A DNA stretch of 64,000 nt, from contig NC_135789.1 in the NCBI RefSeq assembly GCF_051106095.1, forward strand, positions 21,943,764 through 22,007,763, in the 5' to 3' direction. The notes beneath the pieces were generated by a model. It had not been told where the DNA came from. It did no database searches and was given only the letters and a program-made list of their open reading frames with translations. Positions within the stretch are counted from its first letter, which is position 1; every line of letters starts with the position of its first letter. Source of the DNA: Pogona vitticeps (taxonomy: Eukaryota; Chordata; Lepidosauria; Squamata; Agamidae). Of the stretch, positions 24,646 to 51,473 are shown in pieces. A program made the translations under genes and the position numbers.

Positions 24646-25433
24646 CTATATCATGGGATTATTACGGTTTCCCCCTTTTTTGACCTAATCTTTCCGTGGA
24701 TGTATCAGTTCCTTTTATTATTTCCTGTCCTGAATCCAGCTATTGGTTTTTCTGATGGGGTTGCCAGCTCTCGGGGCATCAGGACATTGCAATGCTTTTC
24801 GGGTTCTTTAGACAGGGGAAGCAAATCTCAGGAGGAGAAAGCTTTATTTCTGCAGACAAGGTGTTTCAAATCTGAGCATCCATTCCTAGTGGCGGCGGGG
24901 CTTACTCGCTCAGCCCAGCTTATTTGGGTCTTGCATATATGCAACATCACACCCTGTCAAAAAGCTGGTGGGTTTTTGCAAGTGGGAAACCGGCTGCCCG
25001 GTTGCAGAAGCCTGAGCAACACCGACCCAGAGTCTGGGGGAAAAGCTCTGGTTCACCTGGGAAGCAGCAGCATACCTGAACTGGAGATTTTTCGGGAGGC
25101 TGAGGCTGTGCTGTAGCTGAGTCACATGGGCCATTTCCTGGAAGCATGGTGAAGCTGTTTCCCATCATAAAGCCAACGGTTCCCCCAGCCCCATTCTCAT
25201 CTATTCTGCAGAGCGGCGCCCACCAGGATCTCCCCCAGTCCTGCTGAGCTGGAGATGTTTCCTGAAAGTGTGGTTTATTTGTAATGAACCAGAGAAATCT
25301 GGTGCTTCTCATTTGCGGCTGATGTTCGAAGTAAGAGAATTTAAAGAAAGGTTTGGACGCAAAGCCAGGTAAATCCCATATGGCACTAGCACCAAGCAAC
25401 AGAAAGGAAGGTGGGGAACGAAAGTCTTCCCAT

Positions 25434-25583
25434 CATGTTGTTGTTGTTTAGTCGTTAAGTCGTGTCCGACTCTTTGTGACCCCATGGACCAGAGCACGCC
25501 AGGCCCTCCTGTCTTCCACTGCCTCCCGGAGTTGGGTCAAATTCATGTTGGTCGCTTCAATGACACTGTCCAACCATCTCAAT
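25434..25583 (-). mobile_element. Bov-B LINE 3' terminal fragment
   Basis: About 150 bases of the Bov-B 3' end in reverse orientation: ttgttgttgtttagtcgtta, gtcgtgtccgactctttgtg, ccatggaccagagcacgcca, ending near ccaaccatctc. On the minus strand it encodes the last residues (NMNLTQLREAVEDRRAWRAL, VTKSRTRL). It is close to the consensus in this part, so probably a fairly young truncated insertion. Confidence 0.9.
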
Positions 25584-26854
25584 GCCACTTCCATCTGTAA
25601 TAAACCAATAAAAAAACTCACCAATCCCGTATCCATCACCGGAGGTGGCCTCCGTGCTGTCTGTTGTGGAGACAAACTTCACCGCAAATTATCTGCAGTA
25701 CACAAATATAGCAGGTATAACTGATGCCACTGGAATTGTGTAACTACAACAGCTACGGAGTCCGGGGCTTTGTAATTTGGTGAGAGTGTCAGATCGCTTT
25801 ACTAAAATTCCTCCATCTTGTAGTTTTGAAGAATGAGCTGGATTCCGGATGGCACCTACATGGTAAATCACATGTGCACCCCCAGAATCGCCAGGAAACA
25901 GAATATCTTTTTCTCTCTCTATCACATGTCAACTTTCTATGTATAGTGGAAACATCTTTGTGATGGTAGAAGTGCATGTGATCCAAGCATTCACAATTGT
26001 CTTTATATTAACCTTCCGATTTAACTTCTTTTGCATGGTTTTAAAGGGTTTTATTTATTCAAAAACAAAAATGTATAAGAAAAAACAAAGACAATGTAGA
26101 ATATGCACACTGTAATATTGACAAAACAATGATACGTACATTTCCTTATTTGCCCTCCCCTCCCCTCAAATTACATTTATTTACATGGGCGGGGCCTTCC
26201 TTAATCATCAATTTTTAACGGCTGTGCTGCTACCCAAAAGGAACAGAAAAAAAAACCTACCTCTGTTTTTAGTCTGAATCCTCCTCTGTTGACTCAGATG
26301 ACTTGTGAGGACTTTTCCCAAGTTAGTTTTAGAACTGGAAGTCTCTGAACCATTCAACTGGCATGCTGGCTGGGAGAGGGTGGATGCTTTGGAAAGTAAC
26401 TTTTCCAAGCTCTCCCTGCTGCAGACTTGTTCCAGGAATCCTCAGCATTGGATCCATCGTGTTGCTTTCTGGAATTGAACTGGATGCTATAGAACTACTT
26501 GTAAGGAAGTGCCACCTCTTTAAGGGTTAAAAGCCATAAAGCTGATCTGCTCTCCTGTAGCTTGTAAATTAGCTTGCTCCTGTTTTGTGATTGGCTGTCA
26601 GGAGTTCAGCACCCGCTTAATTTGCATTCTGACAGCTTGAACAGGATGCTTCTGAAGCAGAGAGATCTTTTCTTCCTTTCTGAATGGGGACCACTGGAAA
26701 GCCGTTAATTTCTGCATGCAACCAAAAATATGTTCTCTAGGGAGGGGAAATCCCATACCAGAAATACTGTATGATCAGTATTGTGGTAGTAAATTCTGAG
26801 TGCAGGTGCACAGTTATGTTTTTCCCCAGAGGGAGTTGTAGTCCAAAAAAACAT

Positions 26855-27095
26855 AACCCCCTTATGCACTAATTCACTTATCTGCAGTCTGAAAATATTA
26901 AAAAGATGAAAAGAAAAATCCTAGAAATATATATTTCTAAAGATGAAGTTACCAGAACTGGCCACGAGAGGGAGCCAGAGATCATGCTATATTATATATA
27001 GTATTTATTGTTAAAATAGGTTTTGCTATAATCCGCATTTTTCAGCATCTGCAGGGGGTAGCTTGGAACTGATCTTCTGTGGATACAGGGTATCC
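26855..27095 (-). mobile_element. Tigger-like TIR element (MITE), copy A
   Basis: Reverse copy: starts cccttatgcactaattcact then tatctgcagtctgaaaatat, the conserved core actggccacgagagggagcc and gatcatgctata, and ends with ttcagcatctgcagggggta, tctgtggatacagggtatcc. The ends are eroded relative to copies B and D. Confidence 0.6.
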
Positions 27096-28074
27096 CAAGT
27101 CGTATCTTTACCTTTGCTGTTCCATTTCATTTCCAGCTGCTCTCTGCCCAGCTTCATTTCTCCTCCCTCATCTCCATTATTCTCCTCTAAAATTCATCAA
27201 TCCAACAAGAGAGGAGAAGGATTTGTGGTTGGAAACAGTTGCTTCCTTTTTAAAACTGAATCAAAAATCTGTCTCTCTATGAAAGGGAAGGCCAAGACCA
27301 GCCTGTTTCACCTGGGGGAGGCTCAGTCTGCCCCAGTTACTGGGGAAAAGTTACTTTCCGCGATAACCATGCCAAGAAGCTCGCGTTGCTACCATCATGG
27401 CTGGGGGTGTTCTGAGAAACAATCATTTTACCAGTTCCTGGCTTCAGACCCCTCCTGCTCAGTTTCCTTCTTGGCCTCCGTTTCCCATCATCCCCGACCA
27501 GGTATCGCAAATGGATGGCAGATAATGGGAGCGACGGTTTGTAAATGTCTGAAAGGCTGCAGGTGTTTCAGCCCTGTGCACTGAGGATGTTTTCAGCCAG
27601 AGGACGGTTGTTGTAAAGAAGGACGCGTGGCTAACAGAGACTAGATACTGCTTCCTGACGTGAGAAATAGCTACCAACGCAATGAGACCTTTTTTTAATA
27701 AATGCAAATATGTCATCAGGTGTCTCCACCACCCCAGTTTCTTAGCACTTGAGTAATCTGGAGCATTTCTTGGAATGTTACCATTTAAAAGGAACTTAAT
27801 GACATTACTCATTCTCTACAGCCAGGATAATGATTACCGTTCCCATTCCCCAAGTAGTTTGTTACATTGTGGTTTCTCTTTGCATTTTGTTGCCATTATT
27901 CCCTTGATAGGAAAATACAGAGAAATACAGTACTCTTTGGTTTCCCCCTAGCGGCCAATTCTGATAGTGCACCTTGGAAAAAATTATAAAAAGACAAAAC
28001 CAAAGACCGTTTCCCTCGTCAGTTATGATTTATAACAGAATAGGGTGGAACCTGAATTAAACCTGTGCGAAAAT

Positions 28075-28252
28075 GCCTTTGAAAGTAACTTTTGAAATTG
28101 ACTACATGTTCCTTGTTATATGTCAGCAACTTGGGCGTTACTCTTTATACCTACAATTACTTTGAGATTAATTTCTTCATTTGTTACAAAAAGGAACTAA
28201 TTATGGCTAACTATGTGACTTATAACTAATTACTTCCATGCTCTGATCTGGA
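28075..28252. mobile_element. AT-rich DNA-transposon remnant (aagtaactaattac family)
   Basis: Contains gaaagtaacttttgaaattg, ttacaaaaaggaactaatta, actaattacttccatgctct. It shares the order of these motifs with copies near 43190-43330 (actttttatacctagatagt, gtaattagttacttctgtgc) and 32755-32985. Likely a hAT-like non-autonomous family; the class is inferred only. Confidence 0.4.
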
Positions 28253-28643
28253 GAAATAATTTGTTCCTGCCAAGATAAGAAGACAATAGAAGGGAATTGT
28301 GTTGGGTTCCTGGCCACCCCTGTTCTTTGGAGTCCATGGCTGGTCTTAGCAGATGGGTGATAACAGTCTCATTAAGCCAGCAGGACTGGAGCGGGACTCT
28401 GGATCTGGTGTACACACAACTATATACACGCACACAAGAGACCAAGGTGGGTGCGGCTGTCCTCGTTCCCAAGACCTCTCCGCCACAATGGTTCCGTTCC
28501 AGTCAAAAGGTTTTGGACACAAGCTCAGCCTCTCACAGCTAGTTCTGGCCTGTGGGAAGAAAAGAAAAAAAGCAAGAAGCAGGTGTAGCAACTCAAGAGT
28601 CCAGCATGGCAGGGTCCAATCCTAAAATAACTCAAGAAACAGT

Positions 28644-28672
28644 GTGTTTTTAATTAATTACATTTTAATGGA
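28644..28672 (-). terminator. Candidate SSC4D poly(A) signals
   Basis: On the minus strand about 1.1 kb beyond the SSC4D stop there are two ATTAAA hexamers (seen as tttaat on the plus strand near 28649 and 28665). No AATAAA lies closer to the stop codon that I could find. This is the first plausible cleavage signal, but nothing else confirms it. Confidence 0.25.
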
Positions 28673-29744
28673 TGCATGACATAGAGAAAGGTGCCCACCA
28701 TTAAGCCCAGCTCAGCCTACAACGTTCAATATTTGTGGCTGAGACAGCTGGCCTTATGGTTAGGGACAGTGAGGCCTTAGATGGCAGATTTTTGCAGGGG
28801 TTAGAAGAGGAGAAGCCCCCCCCCTGTCCTTCTTCTGAGGCCCTTTATGGGAGAACAGAGCTGTGTGGAGAACTCATAGGTTTTGTACTCTTCCCCCTAA
28901 CCCCTTCAAGAAAGGCAGAAGGCCATACACGGGTGGGTTGGGGCCTGTGTGGCTACTGGAGACATGCCACATAGGGAGGCAGGAAGGCTCTTTGCAACCA
29001 ACCTCCGGATCTCAAAATACCCCAAAGCTGCCCTTTTGGAAAACTGGAAGTGACCTCCTGTACTCTTCTGGTTTGGCAGTGGAGGTGGGTGGGGGCAACT
29101 GGATGTTCACAGGAGGAGAATGTGGGGTAAGTTTGTTTTTTTCCTGACCCCCTGCAGTCGTCTGCTCCTGCCCTGTCCCTCTTGCAGAGCTGGAAAGAAG
29201 ACCCGGCTGCCAATTTAGCTGGTTTCTGTACGTGGCATTGAAGGAGAAGCTGTCTGGTCCTTGATGTCTGGCAGCAGAATGTTAAGGACTGGCCCCGTCC
29301 AGTCCAGGTTCCTACAAGGAATCTAGCAAGACGCGTTATACTCATTAGCAGATCCTCATTTATAACAGGAGTAGGCCATGCCCCCCCCCCAACGTCTACC
29401 TCTGTAATTGTAAAAATCCCCTTGTGCCCGCTAGGAGGCATAGGGTGATTCTGCCATGTTCTGAGGGCCTCCCAGGACCCCTGGGCTCCAGATGTAAACT
29501 TTAAATGTGTGTGTGTGTATGTGTGTGCTTTCCTGGACCTAGAGATGGTCAGGTGTCACAGCCTCGGGACCTCTGAAGACTGCCTGCCGCTGGCTGGTCA
29601 TAATGAAGACCAGAAGCTTGAGGTGCGAGAAAAGAACCTGGAGGGAGTAGGATTCTCCCAGTGGTACCCCTCTCTTGTGTCCTTTCATGAGCCTGCACAG
29701 AACCCCTAAGGAGGCCACCCACGTGGACCTCACCTTCCGGCACA

Positions 29745-43592
<13,848 letters not shown>

Positions 43593-43641
43593 TTCTGCTT
43601 CTCACAAAGGGTGTCCTGAAGAAACCACCACAAAGCCACAC
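43593..43641 (-). other. SSC4D: Probable SSC4D 5' UTR part of exon 2 with acceptor
   Basis: On the minus strand a pyrimidine-rich acceptor (ccttttcag) ends at 43642, 49 bases before the proposed start codon. This suggests that the exon carrying the ATG begins at 43641 and that at least one non-coding exon lies further upstream. The first exon and promoter are not identified. They could lie anywhere up to the DTX2 CpG-rich region near 53 kb. Confidence 0.4.
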
Positions 43642-43726
43642 CTGAAAAGGAAAGGATGACAGAACATGAGCATCCCTGTTTCCTAATTCTTATTTTAACT
43701 CGCTTTTTCTTTTATAGTTAGACATT

Positions 43727-43976
43727 ACAGTAGGACCTCCCCCCAGTACAGTGTCTACGGGGGATCTGTTCCAAGTCCTCTCCCCAATGGATGCCAAAAA
43801 CGACAGATAAAAGCTAATACTATACTGTACAGTACATAGCATGGTCTCTGGCTCCTCTAGTGGCCGGTTCTGGTAATTACATCATGGAAGTACATGTACA
43901 GCATTTCTGGGTTTTTTCCTTTTAATAGTTACAGACTGCGGATAAGTGAAACCGCTGATATGGGAATCCTCCTGGA
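43727..43976 (+). mobile_element. Tigger-like TIR element (MITE), copy C
   Basis: Starts acagtaggacctccccccag, then tacgggggatctgttccaag, core tagcatggtctctggctcct, agtggccggttctgg, then gcggataagtgaaaccgctg. The 3' TIR is partly eroded (ggaatcctcctgg). It sits 86 bases from the SSC4D 5' UTR acceptor. Confidence 0.72.
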
Positions 43977-45738
43977 TTTATATTTCTGCCTGCCTTTTCT
44001 CTGATGATTGAAAATAGTTCTTCATAGCTCTTTTCTGCCCCAGTTATTTTCACAACAAAGTAGGTTATGCTGAGAGGGAATGCTTGGGCCAACGTTACCC
44101 AAAGGACTGCATGCCTTGACACTCGGACGGCACTCCCGCCCATTATGATAAACACCCCCTTCTGGATCAGAGCAGTTTTGGTCCAAGGAGAGGCCCGAAT
44201 TCAACAGAGGTGGGAGGCTACGAGGGTGCAGAAGTGGACCGAGAGATTATTGTCTTTCTTTCACATAGTTCTAGGACTTGGGGAGGTATCAAGTCATTCA
44301 AAGAAAACAAAGTAAAGGTTGGGTTTTTTCCCCCAATTCCACACCCTGCAGAATTAGTTTCACCAAATTTGCTTCGTGAAATAAAAAGAGATGCTTTTCA
44401 ATGGCTTTAAAAGGAGCTTGGATCAATCCTCTGGAGATCCACTCATGCAAGAGCCTCTGGATCTGGTCGGCAGGTTCCTCATGTTTGCACAACGTTCCCG
44501 CAACGGCGTGCATTTACGTGTTGCACAGAAATGCCTGGTTCAAGTGGAAATCGATTGGCAAAGGAGCATCTCACGGCTTGGCCTGCAGCAAATTGTATCT
44601 ACACTGGTTTCTTAATTTGTGACATTTGCAGGCATTTGGGGCCATTATGTATATCTTGTTTTTTCTGTGTTCAGTAATCAAGGGTGAGGACTAAAGTTTC
44701 AGGACATGCTGTCAAGTCGCACCCGGAGACCCAGAATTTCCCCCCACTTAGGGTGCAAGGGTGCTGTACGGCAGCAGACAAACAGCGCGGTGATCTCGGA
44801 AGCTGAAAAATAATCTAGTCCGTAAGTTTCTGCGGCTGAATACACCATTCATTCATCATGGTGCGAGACTTCTCGGCAAATAATGTCAGCTTTTGTCCTG
44901 AATGGCCCTGCCTGCTCCCCCCCCCCCCGCCATTCGCTGAGCAAAGCAGGATGATGGCAGATGAGATGGCTCTTTGAGCCAGCAGCATGTACCTTTCCTG
45001 GCTACAGGAAGGTGTACAGGTTTGCTCAGATTTTGTTCCTCCTCTTTCTGAGCATCCCCATGTGGGATCTCTGCCATATGGAGAACCTTCCGAATCTCTT
45101 GTCCACTGCTCTTGCTAAGGGTGGGTGGAAGACTGAGATGTGTCATACGGGGATAGATAGTTCTAAAACTTCTGATTTGGAAACTCAATTCCCTAGGCTT
45201 TTTCTTATACATGCCGCAGCCAGGTATAGTGGCACCTTCGTTTCCACGAAGGCATGGCGGATTGCTCCTACCTTCCAAAAGCCAAACCGCGCAAGCTTTC
45301 TGCAATCCTCAGCAAGCTTTGCCAGACCTCTGCTGTGCTGCTAGCTAAATGACCACGCCTTTGCTGAACCTCACTTGCCAGACAGCCAATTCTGGGAACC
45401 TAAATTTAGAGCGGCAGAAATTATGCACCAATTCTGAATTGGACTGAATTTTCAGAGGGGACCTCGGCCATAATCCTGTTGCACAGCTCCGCCTCCATAA
45501 CGGTAATGATGTCATTGTCAGTACCAGATTGCTGCTAATAAAGCCTTCCCTTTTCTGTTCTGAGGTACATGAGAGTGTGCACGGCCCCAGAGGTGCATCT
45601 ATGAGCTGTGGGACTTTGGGATTTGTCTGCCTCATGCTTATGGCCTCCCCCCCCCAACTTCACACGTTTCAATCCATAATTTGCTATCTTTATTTATTCA
45701 TTTGTATCAAGGCATTGCCCAATTTAAAATTATGTATA

Positions 45739-45976
45739 TACAGCAGGAGCCCTGCACCCACAGAATCAGTATCTGCTCATTCACTTATCCACAGTCAGAA
45801 AATATGGGAAGAAAAATTCCCAGAAATATGTATTTCTAACAAAGATGTTACCAGAAATGGCCACTAGATGCTATAGACCAGAGTTTGCAATACAGTACTG
45901 TAGTCTGTGTTTTTCAAAATTCATGGGGGTGGGAGTGCTGGGACAATCTCCCGTGGATACCGGGGGCCTACTGTAT
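45739..45976 (-). mobile_element. Tigger-like TIR element (MITE), copy D
   Basis: Reverse copy with both ends: acagcaggagccctgcaccc at the left, agaatcagtatctgctcatt, cacttatccacagtcagaaa, core accagaaatggccactagat, and cccgtggataccgggggcct then actgta at the right. Confidence 0.75.
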
Positions 45977-46902
45977 ATGAAATATAGGTAAAATAAAAAT
46001 CAAATTAAATTGGGGGATTGGGGAGACATGCTAATTTAGACCAAGCCGCTCCCAGGTTGCTTGAGGAGGGACAGGAAGGGGATAAGATATGACGCCACTC
46101 TCTTATAAGATATGACACCACTCTCTGGAAGCATCAAAGATGTGACCCTTTGCCACACAATACTTGGAGAGGGACAGAAATGGAGTTGGCCCCTGTTCTA
46201 CTCTACTCAGCATTTTGGCCCAGAACCCAATGGTATGCAGTAGGCCAAAGTCAAGCCCACCGATGTCATCCGTTCCGCAAAGGATTCCCACCCCAAGCTG
46301 GCCCTGAACTCCCGTTGTATGACCAACAACTTCCAGCTGCATTACAGCTGCCAGGAACGGCAAGGCAGAGCACAGCTTTGTCTAAGTTGAGTTGTTGTTG
46401 TTTTTCCTCCTCCACCCTGACCCCCTTTCCTTTTATGCTGTGTCCTTTCCAGGGAAAGTTTGAAACCAAGGAGTGTCTCACAGTTAATCCGTGAAAGCTG
46501 CCTGAGCACTTTCAGGGGTGGGGGCTAAAGGGCAGAAATGGTGTAAATAATCAAAGAGGGCTTTAGGAAGTGACGTGGATGCCACATTGAATGGCCCAAG
46601 ATCCCGCGTGGGAGGTCCCTTTGCTCTTTTGCCGCCTGCGAATGCTTTGATGCATTTTCATCTCAGCATACAGCCGTTGGTTAAAAAGCCACCAAGCAGA
46701 GTGGCTTGTTTCACTGAAGGTGCTGCCTCTGCAGGATTGAACCCAAAGTGCAAATCCTGTGCTCTCCCATTTGCACAGCCTCAGTTTACCCATCTGTATA
46801 GCAGGAAGACTATGAAACCTCCCCACAGCATCCGTGTGCAGATGGCGGAGAATAAAAACTGGGTGGCCACAGTGTGAAACTCTTATTACGTCCACATTAT
46901 TG

Positions 46903-47035
46903 ACCAGAGCTTGGAAATGTGGATTTTGGGGGTGATTAAGGATCCCAGAGTCTGCCAGTCAGCATGGTCTGAGTCTATGCTGAGGGAGGATCCTGGGATT
47001 TATAGTCCATAAAATTCACATTTCCACGCTCTGGT
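46903..47035. mobile_element. Palindromic MITE (ccagagcttggaaa family)
   Basis: TIRs ccagagcttggaaatgtgga with ttttg at the left and caaaattcacatttccacgctctgg-like sequence at the right (25 bases, about 3 mismatches as inverted repeat). Internal inverted pair: aggatcccagagtctgcc and ggaggatcctgggatttata. No clear 8-bp target duplication was seen. Confidence 0.6.
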
Positions 47036-47267
47036 GGTAATCAAGCAATATTTTCACTGAAGAGACCAGCTGTTTGGGATCAAGACCTCTGTTGCTGTTA
47101 TCTGAATGCAACACTGCAATGGGATGGAAGGATGATGGAGATATTTCAGAGAGCTATCAGAGTAAAAACACAAGGAATCTCGTCTGACGTTTGGTCACCC
47201 CAATGAGAGTATATCTGCTGAACCCATTGAACTTACCTATGTGTGGACTCGCTAAGTTCCTGTATTC

Positions 47268-47517
47268 AGGGGCTAGAATCCTGCTGCTTAGCGTAGTGAA
47301 TCGCCTTAGGCAAGGCCCATTGAATCAACAGGGATTTGGGGAGGCCCCTCCATCCCATTGAATCAAATCAGCCAGCTATAACTGCAGCTGCACAGCAAGT
47401 CACAACTAGAGTAGACCCCTTTGAATTATCAGAATGTATGGAGAAGCTGACTCACTAAATCCCATTCATTCAGTGGGCCTACTCTGCAATCAACTATGCT
47501 AGAGCAACAGGTTTTTG
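47268..47517. mobile_element. MITE (tggctgaaatcctgttgct family), second copy
   Basis: ggctagaatcctgctgctta, gcgtagtgaatcgccttagg at the left; gtgggcctactctgcaatca, actatgctagagcaacaggt at the right. There is an extra internal gtcacaactagagtagaccc. Same family as the element at 11.6 kb but longer and less symmetrical. A lone half-end (gggctgaaatcctgtcacat) is at 50921. Confidence 0.5.
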
Positions 47518-48213
47518 GACCTCATGTCCCAGTCAGAACATCTTCCTGGTGTTTAGTTGAACCCCAGTTTTCTTGGGATTTCAACTCATGGGTTCAGGAG
47601 CTACCTGCTGAAAGGAAAGGGGGTTAATTCTCCTCCTTTCTCCCTTCGGTCAACTCTTCAGAGATATCGCCCCTTAGTGATCTCTTTCCCCAGGTTAAAT
47701 ATATCCATTTCTGTAAACCTTCCTTCGTTGGACCTATTCATCACATCCTTCTCCATCTGGGTCTGACCTCCTGTAGACATACTTCTCTGGGGAAACGTAC
47801 CTATCTTAAACCCAGTGTGTACTCCTTTAACAAGGCAGGGGAGGGAGAGATATTCAGTCTGGATGCTGATCCCTAGTGATCAGAAAGAATGCAGCACCCT
47901 TGCCAGACTAGTACTCGGGTATCAATACTCACTGGATACCCATTCTAAAGTGGGAGATGTAGGATCAAACCTTCTACCCAGATAAATCTGCTTTCCAGAC
48001 CCATCCAGTCACCTCTGTCAAGATAGGATTTTGAATCCTTCCGTGGACAGATCGCTCACAGTGATTATTAAAAGCGTAAATGGTTTTGAAAGAAACGTCG
48101 GGGCCGAAAGTGTCATTTCAAAGCACCAGGCACAGAAAAGCACCAAGGAGGTTAACCTTGTGCGTGAATCCTCCTTTGTCTAATTTGCTGACTGTGAAGC
48201 TTTCAAGGGGTTA

Positions 48214-48246
48214 TGATGATGATGATTGTTGTTGTTGTTGTTGTTA
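48214..48246. repeat. (ATG)n(TTG)n compound repeat
   Basis: Four ATG/GAT units followed by about six TTG units; no attached element was recognised. Confidence 0.85.
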
Positions 48247-49263
48247 TCCACTATTCTGCACGTAAAGCTCCCAGAATCTCCCCAGGGTTCATGCTGGCTA
48301 AGAGGTGTTACAAAAATTACATACCTTTCCACTCACTGCTCTGTCTTCTCCTCTCCAAAAACACGCCAGGATGACATTCCCAAAACTTAATCTTTGAAGA
48401 AGAAGCAGAGGAGAGAAGCCGTTTGTGAGCCGGGGATTATTAAAAAAAACCAAGCAAACAAAGCCAAAGAGAGAGAAATCCTTCTTGCTGCCAAGACGCC
48501 AACCCTTTTCTTCCTCTTCCCCTTTTTCTTCTTCCCCCTTTTCTTGCAGTGGACCCGGAGGCATGGAGAGGAGACGTCCCTCATCCGTCAAGTGTGCGGT
48601 TCCATCCTGCCCTTGAGATCACTCTGTGGAAGCATGCGCCCGCCAGGGACGGAGGAGCCCAGCGGTTAGAATCCTTGCCGGTGGCTAGCGGGTCAGGGAA
48701 CGAGCCTCGCTCATCTTGGTCCCCATTCATCGGCAGGTGGAAGGAAGGAGAGGAGGGAAACTCAGGCAGGACTGCTTTAAAGATACATCCTTCCCGGGAG
48801 AATGGATCAGGTTTCCAGAGAGAGGAACAGAAAAGCGAAAGGTGTTTGCCCCAGGCTGCTGATAGAAACTGGAGGGTGGTTTGGCAACTCACACCAGAAG
48901 AGATCTGTTGTTTTCTGCTGAAGCATTTTATTACCCTTTAAGAATGGAGGGGGGGGGAGATTGTCTAAGTTAGGAGGAAGTCAGTAATGATGATTTGGCT
49001 GTAGCTGCCTTGGCCGAAGGCCTTTACCTGTCCCGTGGTTTCAACATGCGAGCAGAAAGAAAATAAGGAGAACTTTCTTTGCATCTCTCCCTCCCTCCTT
49101 CTCTCTTCCCGTCTCCTCTTTGCTTTCACCTGCCGTGCGTGGCTCGGAAGTACAGCCAAGGCTCCTGTGGCCGGCGTGACAGGTTTGCAGGTAACCTGCA
49201 GGTGCGATTTCTGCTGCAGGTTGGCGGCAAACCGGAGCAAACCCGCTCTGAAGGCCGCCAAGG

Positions 49264-49764
49264 CACAGCATCTTAAAAAGCAGAGACACCACCTTGTCAA
49301 CAAAAGTCCACATAGTCAAAGTTATGGTTTTTCCAGTAGCGATGTATGGAAGTGAGAGCTGGACCATAAAGAAGGCCGACCACCGAAGAATTGATGCTTT
49401 TGAATTGTGGTGCTGGAGGAGGCTCTTGAGAGTCCCCTGGACTACAAGGAGAACAAACCAATCTATTCTGAAGGAAATCAAACCAGAGTGCTCACTGGAA
49501 GGACAGATCCTGAAGCTGAGGCCCCTATACTTTGGCCATCTCATGAGAAGAGAAGACTCCCTGGAAAAGACCCTGATATTGAGAAAGTGTGAGGGAAAGA
49601 GGAGAAGGGGACGACAGAAAACGAGATGGTTGGACAGTGTCACCAAAGCTACCAAAACAAATTTGAACAAACTCTGGGAGGCAGTGGAAGACAGGAGGGC
49701 CTGGCGTGCTCTGGTCAATGGGGTCACGAAGAGTCAGACACGACTTAACAACTAAACAACAACA
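49264..49764 (+). mobile_element. Bov-B LINE 3' fragment
   Basis: Plus-strand copy starting in the SILKSRD region and open for 154 codons (49294-49755): VMVFPVAMYGSESWTIKKAD, FELWCWRRLLRVPW, LYFGHLMRREDSLEKTL, KRRRGRQKTRWLDSV, AVEDRRAWRALVNGV, then the aacaacaac tail. The flanks share caaggc on both sides (left ccaaggca, right caacaaggcg), a possible short target duplication. The 3' part has no stop, suggesting a relatively recent insertion. Confidence 0.93.
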
Positions 49765-51336
49765 AGGCGCACCCAGGAAAAATGGAGTGGAATACGAAGG
49801 GGATTTGGTGGCTTCTCCTGATATGAGCCAAACTGCGGTTTATTAATGGCACCAAGGTGCCGGAGGGCTTCCCTTGTGGACAGCCTTATGAGAGCATCCC
49901 CAATTTGGACCAACCTTGAGGTCTATCAGAACAGGAGAGAAAAGCTAGAGTGGGAGAAAACCACAAAGACATAATGAGGATGGCACTGTCAGCGCTTTGC
50001 CCCAGGGCACCAAAATTTAGAGGGCGCCAAAAAAATTCCAGCATTTCAAACCGTTGCGGGCAGAAGGTGGCACTTCCATTTTAAGTGACAGGACTTCTGC
50101 TTTTTTTCAAAAGGCGATTTGCAGCTTTAAACAGGCAGGAGATGTGTCAGCCTTTAAATGGCAAGTCATGGATCTTTGGGCTTTGGTGGGGGGTAGGATC
50201 TGTGCTCTCCACCTCTGTTAAGGGATATGAAAACCAGCAGAGATATGGAGAACAGGGATTGGATGGGGCATGGCTCGAACCCTGGCCTGACCCCTGAACT
50301 GGACTGGTCCACCCAGTCATTGGTCCTCCTTGGGATTCTCGTTGGCACTGTCCCTTGACCTCAGCCCATCCACAAGAGGACGCCTGTCCCAGAAGCAGGT
50401 TTCTGAGCTTCCCCACACACACACACCGCTAGAACAAAATGGCCTTTGTTCAGCGTTAATCTGCTTTGCGAGGGGGGAAAGTGCAGCCGCGGCTGTGGCC
50501 GTCATGGCAAGGCAGGAGAGGGGCGCGGGAGAGCAGCCCAAGGACGCTCTGTTGAAAAGGGGCGCTCGGTGGTGCCAAGCACCTTCCGCTGGAGACCCAC
50601 AACTCATGCCAGGGGGTTGTGAAGGAAGATAAGAAATCTCTCTCTCTCTGCTAAAATGCACGTTCTCCGGCTCGTCTTCCTTCTGTTCGAACCGTTTTGG
50701 GGCTGTTTGGAGAAGCCATGATTTCCTGCCCTGGTCCCGGAGAGCTGCCTTGAAAAAGTAGTTAGCTACTGTTCCCAGGAGTTTAAACAGGTAGTTGTTG
50801 TTAGGGTTGCATCTTTGAAAGAGAGACTCTTTTCCATTTCCCAAAAGGGATGCTTATTTGTTTTAAGGAAGCTAAAGTACTGCTGCAACCTGAAGCAGTA
50901 CTTTAACAATAAATATTACGGGCTGAAATCCTGTCACATAAATTATGCCTATGAAAGGGTGACAATATTGTTGGCAGGGGGCAATTTTTCGTAATTAAAA
51001 ACTTCCTCACCCCATTCCATGGTCTCTCCCTCCCTCTCGCTCTCTCTTTCTGTCTTCTGTATCATTTTGCAGGCTGCTTTGAGGGAACTGAAGCTCATGC
51101 TGCTAAAACAAGTAAAAATTAAAACCTCAAACATTGCACATCAAACGGTAAGAATAACTGAAAATTCATTTGGGATTAAAAAGATTCAAAAACCTATGTG
51201 ATCCCTTTCATCACATGAAAGCCATGGTAGCCACGAGATGGGAGGAGGATGTTTTTGATTGCCAACCACTGCCCCCTGCTGGTGAAGTCATCACCCTGCT
51301 GCAGGCATAAGTTTCACAACAGAGTTTAATCTACTC

Positions 51337-51473
51337 CAATGGTTCCCAACCTTGGGTCCCCAGGTTTTCTTAGATGAAAACTCCCAGAAGCCTTCGCCAC
51401 TCACTGTGCTGGTCAGGATTTCTGGGAGTTTTAGTCCAAGAACACCCTGGAGACCCAAAGTTGGGAACCACTG
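51337..51473. mobile_element. hAT-type palindromic MITE with target duplication
   Basis: TIRs caatggttcccaaccttggg and, at the other end, aaagttgggaaccactg. The interior carries aactcccagaag / ctgggagttttag inverted segments. The flanks atctactc (51329-51336) and atctactg (51474-51481) match at 7 of 8 bases, as expected for an 8-bp hAT target duplication. Confidence 0.8.

Larger units (their letters stand above)
24646..28074. other. Gene-free interval with Bov-B and MITE insertions
   Basis: Holds the 25.4 kb Bov-B fragment and Tigger-like copy A. Between them are unique-looking sequence and a short aagtaacttttccaagct remnant near 26393. No gene signal. Confidence 0.3.

Noticed and set aside
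48298-48591. Minus-strand frame of 97 codons ending near a good splice donor (gtatgt), possible first exon of SSC4D
   Set aside because: The frame that would join in phase lacks a start codon and the sequence shows no similarity to SSC4D; the donor alone is not enough.
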